DNA of 64,000 bases from Chrysopilus asiliformis (lineage: Eukaryota > Arthropoda > Insecta > Diptera > Rhagionidae). Positions 34,943 to 46,715 of the stretch are shown piece by piece; within the stretch, counting starts at the first letter, position 1, and the number at the start of each line of letters is the position of its first letter. The notes under the pieces were generated by a model that saw only the letters and a program-made list of their open reading frames with translations, made no database searches and had not been told where the DNA came from. The translations under genes and the position numbers were made by a program. The stretch spans positions 94,684,991-94,748,990 of the forward strand of contig OZ035961.1 of assembly GCA_964034945.1 (NCBI GenBank), given 5' to 3'.

Positions 34943-37199
34943 GCACGTAAAACCATAGCATAATTTTCATGACTTTTGGTGTTCCCGCGAATCTGCGCCG
35001 TGAGAATTACTTTTTCCTCCTGCCACTATCCAGAACCGACTTGGACCAAATTTTAAAAAGAGGTTCTTATTATCAAGCAGTAGGTTATGGATTAACAAAA
35101 TGTGTTCCTGTCTTCTTATCCCTTCCTCGGAACCTTCAGTATCAACAGTGCATTAAAACAATTGAAATGTAATTATTGGAAATGTTCATGCAGTGTACTT
35201 GTATATTAATTATCTGATAACTATAGTAAGTGGCTACATTTGAACACATAAAATTAATGAAAAACTCTTCATCGTGCCCGTTTGGCATACCTTCAGATCG
35301 TGACCATAATATATGTATGTGTACGGAACAGCTGCTTAAATATACGCAAATGCCTAATCATTTTGTCACCAAACCTACAGAAAAAACAGTCAATTATCCT
35401 TCCAAGTAGGATAAAATTACAACCGTCAACTTCATCTATGTTGCCCGATGTTTACAGTCTAGCTTTTGACTAGCCCTGGGTAAATTAATCATCGTCATTG
35501 CTATCCTTGTTCAGTTTTTCTGAAGGCATTCCACTATCCTCAGGTCGCTTCGCTGGCCAATATAACCACCAATATTCTGTCGTACTCGTATATGATGAGC
35601 ATAAAGTAGATATGTTTGAAATTTACTCACACACAAGATAAGATGGATAGATAGATGAATGGGCACAACTTGCAACTAACAGTTGTAATAAAACGATAGC
35701 GCATAAAATATTTTATGGGAAAAGGTAGGGAGTCCTGATTATATTCACCTACAACACTCCTCAACGCCACTCGTTTTTTTATATTGTGTAATAAGACGAC
35801 TAAGTAACTTTTTTCTATTTTTCCAATTACCATGAATCGAATTTCAGTCCAGGCGAGACGAATGCATCCTTCGTGAGTCCATTTGCAAATTACTTAATGA
35901 CTATCTAATTTTTTTCTTGTTCGTTTATCTTTTTAACAGCAAAGAGCTCATCAAGTGCATGTCCATGTTGATTAAAAAATTTCTTTCTCTTCTTTTTGCT
36001 TAATTTTTTACACCCCACTCTCATGGGTGATTCTCAGATTTTTTTTACCCAAGAATCTAACGCTGAGAATTAACAGTGAGATTAATTTTATGTAGTCATA
36101 GTCAACTCCTGCTCCAGCAACTGGCATCTCATTTTACTCTACAGCACAATCCCAATTTCAGTTCCATTAAATTTATTAACATTAGTTGAACAGTACCTAC
36201 TATACATGATTCGCTGAATTCTTAAAGGTGCACTTCACTTAATAAAGACTCCTTCTGCCGCCAAAGAAACCATTAAGCTCAAATTTTTTCACCACTTCAA
36301 GCCGATAGAAATTTTCACGTTAGAATCATCGTATGTACATATATTGAAGGGAAACGAGGGCAGAAAAAATTTACCTAGAGATGCGAAAAATGAAAAAAAA
36401 GAAGAAGAATCGAATGGGAAAACCGGTGAAATGAAAGTTAAAAGCTCTCACGTAATAAAGTCAACGATGGGACTTCCATTGACAACAGAGGTAGAGGCAA
36501 TATAGGCAACGATAAAGATTCACCCCTTTTCTATAACGAAATTGCATACAAACAGACTTATATACAGGATAGACATCGTTTTGGGCTGAAAAACGGTCCC
36601 TACTTCAATAAGGTTGTCTAAGGCATATCCTTAGGAATAAAAAAAAAAATCCATAGAAAGGTTAGTCGGGGTGCAAAAAAATCAACGAGACCCAAGAAGG
36701 GGGATGATTTTTGTGGATGGAATCGACTATTGGAATAGAAATAGAAATGAGGATGAATTTTATATATGTGTATCTATAATATGTGAGTAGAGTAGAATTG
36801 GGAAAGATAAAAAAGGAAATTGTCAATTTGGGCAACAGCTGGTGTTGAGTATGCGGTTTACGAAGTTAAATTGTAAATTTGTGAATTGAAAATAACGATT
36901 TCTAAAGGGAATCTTTTTTTTTCGTCAGGGTGGCACATATAAACAATTACATTGAATTGAATTATGATTGGATATTAGAACATCTACAAGAAAAAAATCC
37001 ATGTTTAAATTACCTTCATTTTAAAAGCCTGTAATTGCACTTGAATAGTTTTATTTGACATAAAATTGTGTGTTTTGGAATATGTAGAAAAAAGTGATAT
37101 TGCTTTTGTAACAGAAAAAAGAAATTGAGGTAATGTTTGAAAGTTTCAGGGAAAAAATTGATGGTTTCGAAAAATGTAAATATCCAAGTACTGTAACTT
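34943..37199. other. Gap without a recognised gene
   Basis: Unique AT-rich sequence; no coding exon, RNA gene or repeat was recognised. Confidence 0.4.
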
Positions 37200-37340
37200 C
37201 AATATTAGAAGTAATTTAAAAACATAACAAAAGCTATAATTGACAATCTAACAATTATTGAAAAGCCGTATGGTGATATGGCATTGTTCGAAGTTTCATT
37301 GAACAGCGAAGAGTTGTACCAAAATTCCACTTTGAAGTCA

Positions 37341-37357
37341 CCCCCCCCCCCCCCCCC
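37341..37357. repeat. C17 homopolymer
   Basis: A run of 17 C in the mini-me-like repeat; equivalent to G-runs in copies of the other orientation. Confidence 0.95.
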
Positions 37358-37386
37358 TCCCCTAATGGTTCCTTTTTGCCTATTAA

Positions 37387-37637
37387 CACTAGATTGCCCA
37401 AGGAAGTCAAGCAGTCAAAATGACTGCTTTTGGCAATATAGGTATAACACATATATATATACCGGAAATGAAGGAGGGGGGGGGGGGGGGGGGGAGGTAA
37501 CTACAATTATTAATAAACGCATTTATATGTTGTACAAAAAGTCACAAAATTCTAACAAATTGTGTCATTATATACATAATTGTTTTTCTGATTGAAATTA
37601 AAAAGCAGTCAAAATGACTTGCTTGGGCAATCTAGTG
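37387..37637. mobile_element. TTAA-flanked MITE, 251 bp
   Basis: CACTAGATTGCCCAAG at 37387-37402 is perfectly inverted at 37622-37637, with TTAA at 37383 and 37638. Subterminal AGTCAAAATGACT motifs occur near both ends. A G19 run lies inside at 37476-37494. Confidence 0.92.
37476..37494. repeat. G19 homopolymer
   Basis: A run of 19 G inside the TTAA MITE, following AAGGA. Confidence 0.95.
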
Positions 37638-38254
37638 TTAAGGAACGTTGCGAAAAACGAATCTGCGTAAAATTTCAAGTCTCTAGCTCAATCCGTGGGC
37701 CTGCAATCCGCGCCACAGACGGACAGACAAACGGACGGACGGACGGACAGACGGACGGACATGCAAAATTCAATTTTTTTTTATCATTCTAAACACACTG
37801 GTGTGATTCATTTTTGTGTATGATGACGGGATCTTGCCGTTAGAAACGGTAAGGCAAATTTAATATACTCTTTGGTTTCACCATACGGGTATAAAAACGT
37901 GTTAAAATTATTAAAAAATTTCACATTGTGATCAGTGGTGAAACAGAAAAATGTCTCGAAACCCATAAACGACACATTTTTTTAAACCTTCGAAACTGTT
38001 TTGCGGAGGTTCCCAAAGCCCGCCAGGAATAGTTTGTGTAATCAATTTTGCCAGTAAAAATTTTTCCTTGGAGCGATTGGTTAAACGGAAACCGGATCAA
38101 ATTTGCTATTGTGGTTCAAGAAGTAGCGGAGGAGGGGAAAGAACCCGGCCGAGGCAAAGAAGCTGCTACTCTAAGTGCAGGTCTCCATCACCACCAAACC
38201 AAATATCAGATTGACACTAAAAAAAATTTATCTGCGGCCCAAATCTGCGGACAT

Positions 38255-38945
38255 TTTTATACTATATGATATAGTAACGCATCAAACCAATCGTTGGACG
38301 CAAAAATTTTGTCAGACATTAAACCAATCGTTGGACGCAAAAATTAACTACACCAAGATATTTGGGATGACCAAAGATTTTGATTTCCGCCTGTCTGGCC
38401 GTCAATCTGTAGACACCATAACTTTCGAAAGGATTGAGCTATAGACTGGATTTTTTTTACAGTTGCGTTTTTAATAAATAGCAAAGCTATGCTCTAGAAT
38501 AGGCAATATCGAACCATTCCTTCTCCCCTCCACCATACAAATGAAATATTTTTTTTGTGATTTTCTCGAAAATGGTGTGTGTTATCGAAATTGCGGAAAA
38601 TATTTTTAGAATATGATTTTTCATAACTCTTCACTACATCAAAATCCAATCGAAGCACTTGTTCTCCCCACCCGCATATTCACGAAATAGTTTTTTGCGA
38701 TTTCCTAGAATACGGTGAAAAAAAAAATTAAGCCAAAATGTGTTTATAACATGATTTTACATAACTTTTCTATGCACCAAAATCTCATCGGACAACTCCT
38801 TTCTTTCTCCCATATACAAATGGATTTTTTAAAAATTCGGTCTGTCCTCATAGAGAATATCAGACGAAATTGTAGTTTTTGTAATGATTTTTTAGAAATT
38901 TTTCCTGCGGCGTACATTTTTTTAATATAAATAATCATAAACAAA
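38255..38945 (+). repeat. Dispersed repeat with TATACTATATGATATAGT start, copy 1
   Basis: Begins with a short palindrome, then AACGCATCAAACCAATCGTT, a duplicated 25-base block (38283, 38323), CTTTCGAAAGGATTGAGCTA, and TTTTCTCGAAAATGGTG repeated blocks separated by CCTCCAC/CATACAAATG. The layout matches 40715-41345. Confidence 0.75.
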
Positions 38946-39040
38946 ATTCGAAAAATCGCTTTTGACTTTCACCGGTGTTTGAAAGTTTCCAGGTATACAA
39001 AAACTTGGTTTTATTTTAACTTTTATTTATAAACTGAGAA

Positions 39041-39052
39041 GGGGGGGGGGGG
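39041..39052. repeat. G12 homopolymer
   Basis: G-run beside a repeat border; followed by TGGTGG. Confidence 0.9.
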
Positions 39053-39059
39053 TGGTGGT

Positions 39060-40714
39060 TATTAATACAGGTTTTGTGTCGGGAGTGTCTCTGGCTTCGC
39101 ATCGGTGTGGGTAAATTTATTATAAAACTCGGGTGTTTATACTAAGAGGCTCCTCCTAAAGTTTGGCTTTTAAGTTTTATGCGAACAGAAATGCAACATA
39201 ATTATTAAAACAGATTCACAGTTTCCTAGCAAATGAAATATTTTTTTTTTGCGATTTTCTCGAAAATGGTTTAATTTTCGAAAATACTCAAAAGGTAAAG
39301 AATCAACAACACATATTTTTCTTTCTTAAAAATTATTCTAAAAATTGGGTACATTATTGCGTTTCATAAAAAAAACCAAGCACAATTTTATGAATGGCAG
39401 CAGTAAAATTACCGAAAATTTTACTCCTATAGACAACCGGAAATGTTTTCGCACATTTCTCGAAAACGGTTGATGTTATTCGTGTCGAACACACATAAAA
39501 ACCGTCAACCCAAAAGACTTTAAAAATCTATTTAAATTCGGAAGCTTTAATTACTCTGTGCTTTCTAAAAGTGTTTTCTATCTATATTCATATATTGCAA
39601 TCGATATCAGTATTATGATTCCATAAAGGATTTTCTATAAAAAGTAAGTGCCCAGTTTTAGTGAAGCGGAGAGTATCAGACGACTCAGTTGTTTATGAAA
39701 CGAATGGCGCTCCACGTAATTGCACCGAACATGCTTTTTATTTTAACGAGACCTGTAGAGACCCCACACCGGGGACATTCTAGCACAAAAAATCCCATTG
39801 AATTTTGTGAAATTCATGGATAAAAACTGTATCTGGTGGGTGAATGTCTCGCCACGTAAATTTCTGGTCCATATATCTCATGGAGTTGAAGAACTTTCAT
39901 CCTCATCCTTATTATCTTTCGATTTTCTATCCCTAAAGCCACCTACCCGCCACCACCCACTTTTCCCGCCTGTCCGTATCATTCAGGGGTTTTTTCTTCT
40001 TCTACCATCACATCGTCATGAAAAATCTTTTGCGACGGTTAATGCAGAAACATTTTTCTTATCGTGTTTTCTGCAAGAATGGATTTCGTTTTCTTTTAGC
40101 TAAAAATATTTTGTGTATCAACAACAAACTTTAGATCATTTCATTGAGGGACTCACTGACTTTGGTCATGATGTTTAACCTTGGTTCAGTGTAAAAATAC
40201 AAGTGGAAGTGCGAATGTTGAACGTGATTTTTCTTCTACTACCGTCAGTCAGCATATGGCTGAAGGACTCAGGGATAAATTGTTCTTCAGCACTCCGGGG
40301 CATCCCTTGTTTGTCTCAAAGAAGAATTTTGTACCGATATAGCAGCTCCTTTTTACCTCCTGGTTAGTCCTCACTAACTCCCCTGCTCCGAAATACTCCA
40401 GCAGATATGAAAGATTTTTTTATTCATATCTTAGTTGCTTACTGTCTTAAAGAATATATAAAACGGCATTTTAAACTTTTAGTCTTGCTGTAAACCCTCT
40501 GGTTGGCTTTTGCCTTTCCATTTATCATAAAAATGACTTGTTAATAATTCACAGGGTGTTTTTCTCTTTTGCTTATGCCAGATGTATTTTTATACGCGAT
40601 CTAAGCATTACAACTACAAACATAAAAACTGCATGTGGGTATTTTTCAAAAAAAAAAACTTGTGCGGAAACGAAAAGAAAACATTTAAATATCTGATTCT
40701 TGTATGTATGGAGT
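39060..40714. other. Gap without a recognised gene
   Basis: 39240-39500 contains TTTTCTCGAAAATGG and TTTCTCGAAAACGG fragments of the dispersed family. 39580-40700 is unique with no assignable frame. Confidence 0.4.
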
Positions 40715-41345
40715 TGTACTTTTTATACTCTATATGATATATCATATAGAGGTATATTAGATTTTTCATGCCGTTTGTAACGCATCGAACCAATCATCGG
40801 ACACAAAAATGAATGGTGTTAGGGATGACAAAAGATTTTGGTTTCCGCTTGTCCGTTCAGACGTCTGTCTGTCCGTCCGTGAACACCATACTTTCGAAAG
40901 AATTGAGCTAGAGTCTTGAAATTTTGTATAGTTACGATTCTCATAAATGGCTAGGCTAAGGTCATTTATCGGGTAAAATTGGACCATTCCTTTCCCCTCC
41001 CCATACAAACGAAACAGTTTTTTGCAATTTTCTCGAAAACGGTGAGTCATATTGAAAAATTTATAAAGGTAAAATGTGTTTAGAATATGATTTTACATAA
41101 CGCGTTCATACATCAAAATCCAATCGGACCACTGCTTCCCCCGTCGCCCATACAAATTGATTTTTTTTAAATTTTCTCGAAAACGGTGAGTCGTATTGAA
41201 AAATTTATAACGGTAAAATCTATCTAGAATATGATTTTACATCACCGTTCCATACATCAAAATTCAATCGGAGCACTTGTTTTCCCCTCTCCTGTACAAA
41301 TGGATTTTTAATAATAAACATTTTGTCTGTCATCATATAGAGTAT
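40715..41345 (+). repeat. Dispersed repeat, copy 2 (mini-me-like)
   Basis: Begins TTTTTATACTCTATATGATA, a 24-base palindrome at 40730-40753, then GTTTGTAACGCATCGAACC, a short GTCC/GTCT stretch, AAAGAATTGAGCTAGAGTCT, and two tandem blocks starting TTTTCTCGAAAACGGTGAGT (41029, 41175). GTTTGTAACGCA followed by GTCY units is the hallmark of dipteran mini-me/DINE-1 copies as I remember them. Confidence 0.75.
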
Positions 41346-41904
41346 TTGACGATTGGCCCCTGACAATTGTAGCTTTTCTTGAACATTTCTTTAATCCACA
41401 TAAACATAATTATATATGCTATAACCGTCGTTGCATGGATGGTAAAAGTCCTGTGATCATTCTACCTTTACCTTAAGATTTCAGTCTGCTACTAAAGTAA
41501 ATAAGATTTCTTCAAGGATTTCTTAATGCCGTGACAAATTTTGTTTGTCAAAATGCTTATACACAAAAATTTTCCGGCTTGCCGTTCTTCATGTTTGTCA
41601 AATGATTTTATTTATATTTTTTATATTTGATATTGAGAGAAAAATATGTTAACAGTGATGGAAAGAGCATGAAAATATTATAAAGCACTTATTCAAGGTG
41701 AATTTTTTATACGAGAACAAGAACTTGTTTATAGAGAGAAAGATTGACATAAATATCTGGGGAATATTGATAAAGGCTTTTTTTAGTTTAAATGGTTTAC
41801 TTTGCGTACGAATCAAACATGTTTTTCATGAATATTAAAAATGTCTAATTCTTTATGCAAAGCATTGATAAATTGGGTCAAAAAATGTAGATAGCTTCAT
41901 TTCT

Positions 41905-42060
41905 AGTTTGCATATCCGTCGTTGCCTCGTTAAAGTTTTTTTTTCACAAATAAAAAACCATAAATAACTTAAAAACTTATGGAAAATCATCAGCCCTTCA
42001 AGACTTCCATTCTGGGGAAAAATTGGAAAAATTTTATTTCAATTTAATAATTTTTGGAGA
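41905..42060 (+). repeat. End fragment of the CTAG repeat family
   Basis: CTAGTTTGCATATCCGTCGT matches the start of 7656-8137; the rest follows the 1937 copy (AAATAACTTA.AAACTT, CCTTCAAGACTTCC). Confidence 0.6.
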
Positions 42061-42072
42061 CTTTAGTAATCA

Positions 42073-42360
42073 GTGACCGCGAAAAAGATCTCAAAAAGTT
42101 TTGTCTGCGGCGCATTTATCTTGATTGGTATTTTAATAATTGTATTTGCATTTATTTATGAAACACGAAGAGCACAAAGAATTGAGCGCATTTTAGCTTG
42201 GGAGAATGTAGCTATGATTGAGTTTGCTTGGGACTATTTAGCTGTTAATGCGCCGCATTCCATTTCAGCCATCCTCCCCCACCCCGTCCCCAAGCACGTC
42301 TTGCCATGGATTGATCCCAAATTAAATATGGTCACTCTAGCTAAAAACAACGGAAGTTAA
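42073..42360 (+). CDS. Unassigned open frame with a membrane-like segment (weak)
   Basis: The frame runs from 42073 (GTG; no upstream ATG) to TAA at 42358-42360. It has a hydrophobic run, GAFILIGILIIVFAFIY, followed by basic ETRRAQRIER and a Trp/Pro-containing end (AWENVAMIEFAWDY, VPKHVLPWIDPK). This order looks like a membrane anchor and stop-transfer sequence. I recognise no family. It lies between two repeat copies and shares the TGCGGCGCATTT motif seen elsewhere, so it may be repeat-derived or chance. Confidence 0.15.
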   Translation: MTAKKISKSFVCGAFILIGILIIVFAFIYETRRAQRIERILAWENVAMIEFAWDYLAVNAPHSISAILPHPVPKHVLPWIDPKLNMVTLAKNNGS

Positions 42361-42445
42361 CGTAAAACCAACAAGATTTATTATACCTGATCTGTACTCT
42401 TTCCGAATAAAGGCTAATTACAGTCTTGACTGTCAGGCTGGGTGT

Positions 42446-42800
42446 TTTTTAAAAGGTTTTATTTAACTTGCATTCGTATCTGTTTGTCTGTCTGTTTGTT
42501 TGTCTGTCAGGGTCAAATCTTGGGATCTAATGTTGTCCCACTTCCACTCATCGGCTAGACTTGAAGTTTCCCTCACATAAGTAACTCCGACAACACAATA
42601 TTTTCACCACTTCGTCCTTGTAAGGATAAGGGTAGGTCCTGTATGTATAACGTAATTATCATTTTCCTCAAATTTTCCGGAAAAAATCTCATCTGGGGTT
42701 TTTGGAGTCGCTGAATCCGATTCTGGCGTTAAAAAGTCTGTAAGGAAATCTCAAAGGCAAGGATATTCGAAGACTAAAAAGTATAAACAAGGTTGGCGAG
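42446..42800 (+). repeat. Dispersed repeat with GTCTGTTT start, copy 1
   Basis: TTTTAAAAGGTTTTATTTAA, CTTGCATTCGTATCTGT, GTCT/GTTT units, CCCACTTCCACTCATC, ACAATATTTTCACCACTTCG, AGGATAAGGGTAGGTCCTG and AAAATCTCATCTGGGGTTTT occur in order. All are found inverted at 61600-61945. Confidence 0.85.
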
Positions 42801-44203
42801 AGCCAGACGTGATTTTGGATTTTTAGTCATACTAATCAAATACAAAATGAATAAAAAGGATCAAATAAAAAAATAAATAGAAAGAATTAAAAAAAAAATA
42901 TTTTGCAAGCATTTTACAATTTCAAATGAGATATGATTCTGAGAATTACTTTCAAATATCCACAATAATATTAAACAATAAACTTTTTCAACACCGGCCG
43001 GGATAAAGGATTTAATTATAAAATAAACGTGTAAGTTTTTTTTCTTTTTGTTGAATTCTAGATGCTAAATATATTGCTTATAGTTTCCATTAGAAAGCAT
43101 CTATGTTGCCATATTTCTTGGTACATAAAAGCCAAAAAATAAATCAAATTGACTGATGGAACAACATGCGAACAAATGAATGAATCGTGAATCGCCTATG
43201 CTATGGGATCAACAAGTCTACCAGGTCAACATATCCTGTTCCCACCTGAGATTGCAAAATCCACAAAATAAAATTGACGGAAATTTCCCATGATAGATGA
43301 AATAGGATATCGCTTACACACAAACACATACATAGACACACAATTCTTTTACATACGAGCATAAACAATGGATATACACCTGCATGTGTGTACAGAAATC
43401 CATATTAACCTCATGTGCCATGGCGAATAAAACAAAGTTGGATAGCGTGAAAAAGGCATCTGGCCACATTTCAACCCCCATTCAAGGGAGATTACTACCC
43501 ATGCACAGAATCAATCATTATGTCATATTTTCGATATATCCAGCCAGTGATTCCCGTAATGGAAAAACCATCCTGAGGGTAGTTGAATTTGCCGCCGGTG
43601 ATGATATATGCGATGATGAGGAAGGATCTGAGCTACTATGATGACCTCCTAAAGCGTACTGCATCCTGATACCTGAAATTGAGGGCGGCGTCCAGTTGAT
43701 CAATAGATTTTTCCGATTTGGAACCTATAGTTTATTCGGTACATAACCGGAAGGATGAATCGACGTGAGCCACATTTATCAAGTAATTTAATCCCATCTA
43801 ATTTATTAAATTAAAGTCTCGTTTCATTCTTTTCCTGTTCCATTCTTCACTATACGTCACTGAAATATAATACGGTGGTAAAAGTCCGGAACTGAGCTAT
43901 CAACTAGTCTCAACCACTATGTGATTTTTTTCCCCTATAATCTATAGTTGGCTATCAGCTAACAATGGCTAAGTGGGCTAGGTTTCAAAAATGAAAAGCT
44001 CTTGGGATAGCACAATAATGAAATGAAATATCAGAAGTTGTATGTTCAGTTTGTACATGTTGGTTATATCCTGATGATTTTTTTTAAATATTTTTTTTAT
44101 TTGAGCAAATTTTATGAACTCTTTAAATTCTTTGCCTATATGGTTAGTTTTAATAACGGTAAAAAAATAAGTAAAGACTATAATATAAAAATCCATATAC
44201 AGT
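42801..44203. other. Gap without a recognised gene
   Basis: Includes an 85-codon frame at 43384-43641 of no recognised family. The rest is AT-rich with nothing visible. Confidence 0.4.
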
Positions 44204-44300
44204 GGATACTCCATATATCGAAACTGCTAAGGAAATTAAAAAATTTCGCTATATAGAGGTTTCGTTCTATTGAGGTTCCAAAGTATAAATATTTGTGATG
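44204..44300. mobile_element. Pogo-like single end
   Basis: TACAGTGGATACTCCATATA followed by CGAA and an inner ATATAGAGGTTTCGTTCTAT resembles the start of a pogo/Tigger element; no matching right end is visible. Confidence 0.35.
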
Positions 44301-44409
44301 AAATATTGATAAAAATTCTAGTTGGAGCAACTTTGATTTCGTAAAGCAATTTAAAAAGAAACCTGAGACCAAATACAGAGCAGTTTTGTATAAAATTTAG
44401 GTCTTTGAT

Positions 44410-44600
44410 ATTTGCGTTATCCTTACAGGGTTTCAAATTTAGAAATTCTAATACCAGATTTGAGATTAGCGACTCCGAAAACCACCTAAATTATTCAAGT
44501 CCCGGAATTTCTGGGGTTTTCTGAGGAATTTCTGAGGCGAAGCACAACCTAATTTTAAAAAAATAGTACCTATGTACAGACGGGCCTAAAAGTTTCAAAA
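44410..44600 (+). repeat. Fragment of the family at 2010-2250 and 8405-8600
   Basis: TTATCCTTACAGGGTTTC, CCAGATTTGAGATTAGCGAC and TCCGAAAACCACC correspond block by block with 2015-2110. Confidence 0.6.
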
Positions 44601-44751
44601 AGTTACGGAACGCATAAATTAGGCAAGCTTCTTAAGTAAAGGGTGATCCAATAAGAGCTTCCTATTTTTTTCTAATAAAACACATAATAATTAATTAATT
44701 GAGGAAAATCTTTATTTAAGTTGTTAGTTTGGTTCATGCCATTTAGTGACG

Positions 44752-44873
44752 TTTGCACCAACAAAACTTAGCAACTTATGTACAACTTAAAAAATTTAAG
44801 TCGAAGAATTTGTACGGTTTAAGTAGGCTAACCACAACTTAATTTTTTAAGAATAATAGGCGCAAACGGGCCT
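44752..44873. mobile_element. Small TIR element, about 120 bp
   Basis: GACGTTTGCACCAAC and the inverse of AAGGCCCGTTTGCGCC face each other; AACTTAATTTTTTAAG and AACTTAAAAAATTTAAG lie inside. A related end is at 16888 (AGGCCAGTTTGCACCAAC). Confidence 0.45.
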
Positions 44874-44875
44874 TA

Positions 44876-45567
44876 ATGTTTAAAGATAATTTCCTTTAAA
44901 TGTTGCCCACGACTAACTCTTAAATAGTCAATTATGTGGGTCAAATTTTCGACTACTCTTTCAAGCATATCGGTCGGTATTCCGCAAATAGCACGGGTTA
45001 TGTTTACTTCCAAAGGTGTAATCGTTCCGGGTTTTATCGACGTAAACAAGAGATATCCCCACAGAAAGGAATCCAATGGTGTCAGATCACAAGATCTCGG
45101 TGGCCAATTAACCGGACTATTTGTTGAGATGATGTTTTCATCGAACGTTTCCCTCAATAAAGCGATTGTATCGTTAGCTGTATGACATGTAGCGCCATCC
45201 TGTAGAAACCACAAGTCAGCTACACCAATATCTTGAATTTTTGGCTACAAAAATTCATTGATCATTGCTCTGTAGCGAGCTCCATTGACAGTAACACGCA
45301 CTCCTTCCGCATTTTTAAAGAAATGCGGTCCGATGATGCTACTGCAGCAATATTCTCATTACTACGGGCTGTACGCACTCTGGTTGATGGATGAATGTCT
45401 AATAGTGTAAAATTAGTTCGAAATTTGGTGATGGTTTCATGAATAGTGCGTTCAATGGGACGATTATGACGACCAAAATGTGGACGATAACAATTCCTAA
45501 CTGAGCACTGATTTTGGAAATAAGTTTCCACAATTAATAAACGTTGTTCACACGTAAGTCTATTCAT
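44876..45567 (-). pseudogene. DD41D transposase relic, third copy
   Basis: MNRLTCEQRLLIVETYFQ starts at 45567, with the helix-turn-helix region through RPHFGRHNRPIERTIHE and TKFRTNF. The frame extends further than in the second copy (HPSTRVRTARSNENIAAVAS), then a deletion with frame change removes the first catalytic Asp block and resumes at GPHFFKNAEGVRVTVNGARY. A TAG after MINEFL (about 45246) breaks the frame. WFLQDGATCHTA, WPPRSCDLTPLDSFLWGY and the C-terminus HLKEIIFKH follow. The second-to-third Asp spacing is 41. GDNL/DENI and other differences show that this is a separate insertion. Confidence 0.88.
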
Positions 45568-45620
45568 GATGAAATGGCACTGAATCCTGAACACAAACAA
45601 AATCCTTACTTTTTATACAT

Positions 45621-46609
45621 AAAAAATAGATAAATTTCCAGCGTTGAAATTTATTTATAAATGACTACTCACTTTACATCGTGTAAAACTCTTTTAAAAT
45701 GAAAAAAACCCCTATTTTGGAAACCCTCAAATTCAACAATGCTATCAAATAAAACACATCATCACCCCTTTTATAACGAAACAAATAAAACTTCCTCCAT
45801 TTTGGTATAACGCTTGTTGCTTGGTGTCCCCCCAAAAAAGAAAACTCAGGAAATTGCGGTCGAGAACCGAAGATCGACCCGAACTCCAACCCTAACCCCA
45901 AAAGGGAAATTACTCGGCTAAAATAACAATTGGGTTTGGCTGGAGCGAACAATTCCACACAATTATAAGGGCCTGGTCGGTTTTGTTGTAGTTTCCAATT
46001 ATATTTTCCGACGACTAAACTCTTATCGGTTTCCTTGTGCTAACATTTAGGTAGTGCGATGGTTTTATATTTGAATTGTTTGCCATACACTCGTCAATCG
46101 AGAAAACCTATCGTCTATTTCTGTGCCATAAAATTACGACAGCCTCTCTGGCAAAGGTAGGGCTATGTCTTCCACCAAGTGTCAGTTTGAACATATATTA
46201 GGCACGTGCAAATATGTTTATAGTTATCTATCTACGTCACAATACAAATATTACATATCGTCAAGACTTTGGAAATTGACAGGAGTTTATTTTGTGAGAC
46301 CGTCCAGTAGTATGGAAGATAGTTTTACGTTAGTATCGATATTATAACATAAATTCTGTGAGAATAAAATTGTTGGTAAGCTTTAGGAAGGAGTAGATGA
46401 TGGATAGAGCCAAATCGAGACAGTACTATGGGTGTGGAAGAATTTGAAATTTAAATTCGATCAGGTATTAGCCAAAAAACCAGTAAAACTAAAAAAGTTT
46501 TTAAAATACTACCAGAAAAATATTTAAAAAAAAAAATTGCAGTAGTTTAAAATCATATTGTGGACTCTCCATAAAATATTTCACAATTTCAGGAACCGAG
46601 AGCGCAGCG
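45621..46609. other. Gap without a recognised gene
   Basis: Unique AT-rich sequence; nothing recognised. Confidence 0.4.
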
Positions 46610-46715
46610 GTACTCTATACAAAAAGTCATGAAAATGCATGACGAATAAGAAGGGAGGGGGGGGGGGATTCGAAAGGCCCAAAATTAGCATGACGTATTT
46701 TATGGACAGTGGCAT
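46610..46715 (-). repeat. GTCCATAAAATACGT-ended repeat with G-run
   Basis: AAAATTAGCATGACGTATTT then TATGGACAG at the right, GGGAGGGGGGGGGGG in the middle. 56190-56272 has the same order: GTGGGAGGGGTCC, AAAATTAGCATCACG, TATTTTATGGACAGCC. Confidence 0.65.

Larger units (their letters stand above)
37200..37900 (-). repeat. Mini-me-like repeat, inverted copy, split by a TTAA MITE
   Basis: On the minus strand it reads from TTTTTATACCCGTATGGTG (37900) through AACGGCAAGATCCCGTCAT, GTCY units and GAGACTTGAAATTTTACGC (37680), then past the MITE 37387-37637 to a C17 run and CACCATACGGCTTTTCAATA. It supplies the empty site for the hAT-like insertion at 24758 and the counterpart of 4765-5170. Confidence 0.75.
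44637..45620 (-). mobile_element. DD41D (rosa-like) element, third copy, with a nested MITE
   Basis: The left end is near AGGGTGATCCAATAAGAGCT, the right border near 45620 is uncertain. The transposase relic is closest to the copy at 19628. A small element (44752-44873) sits in its 3' untranslated end. Confidence 0.7.
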
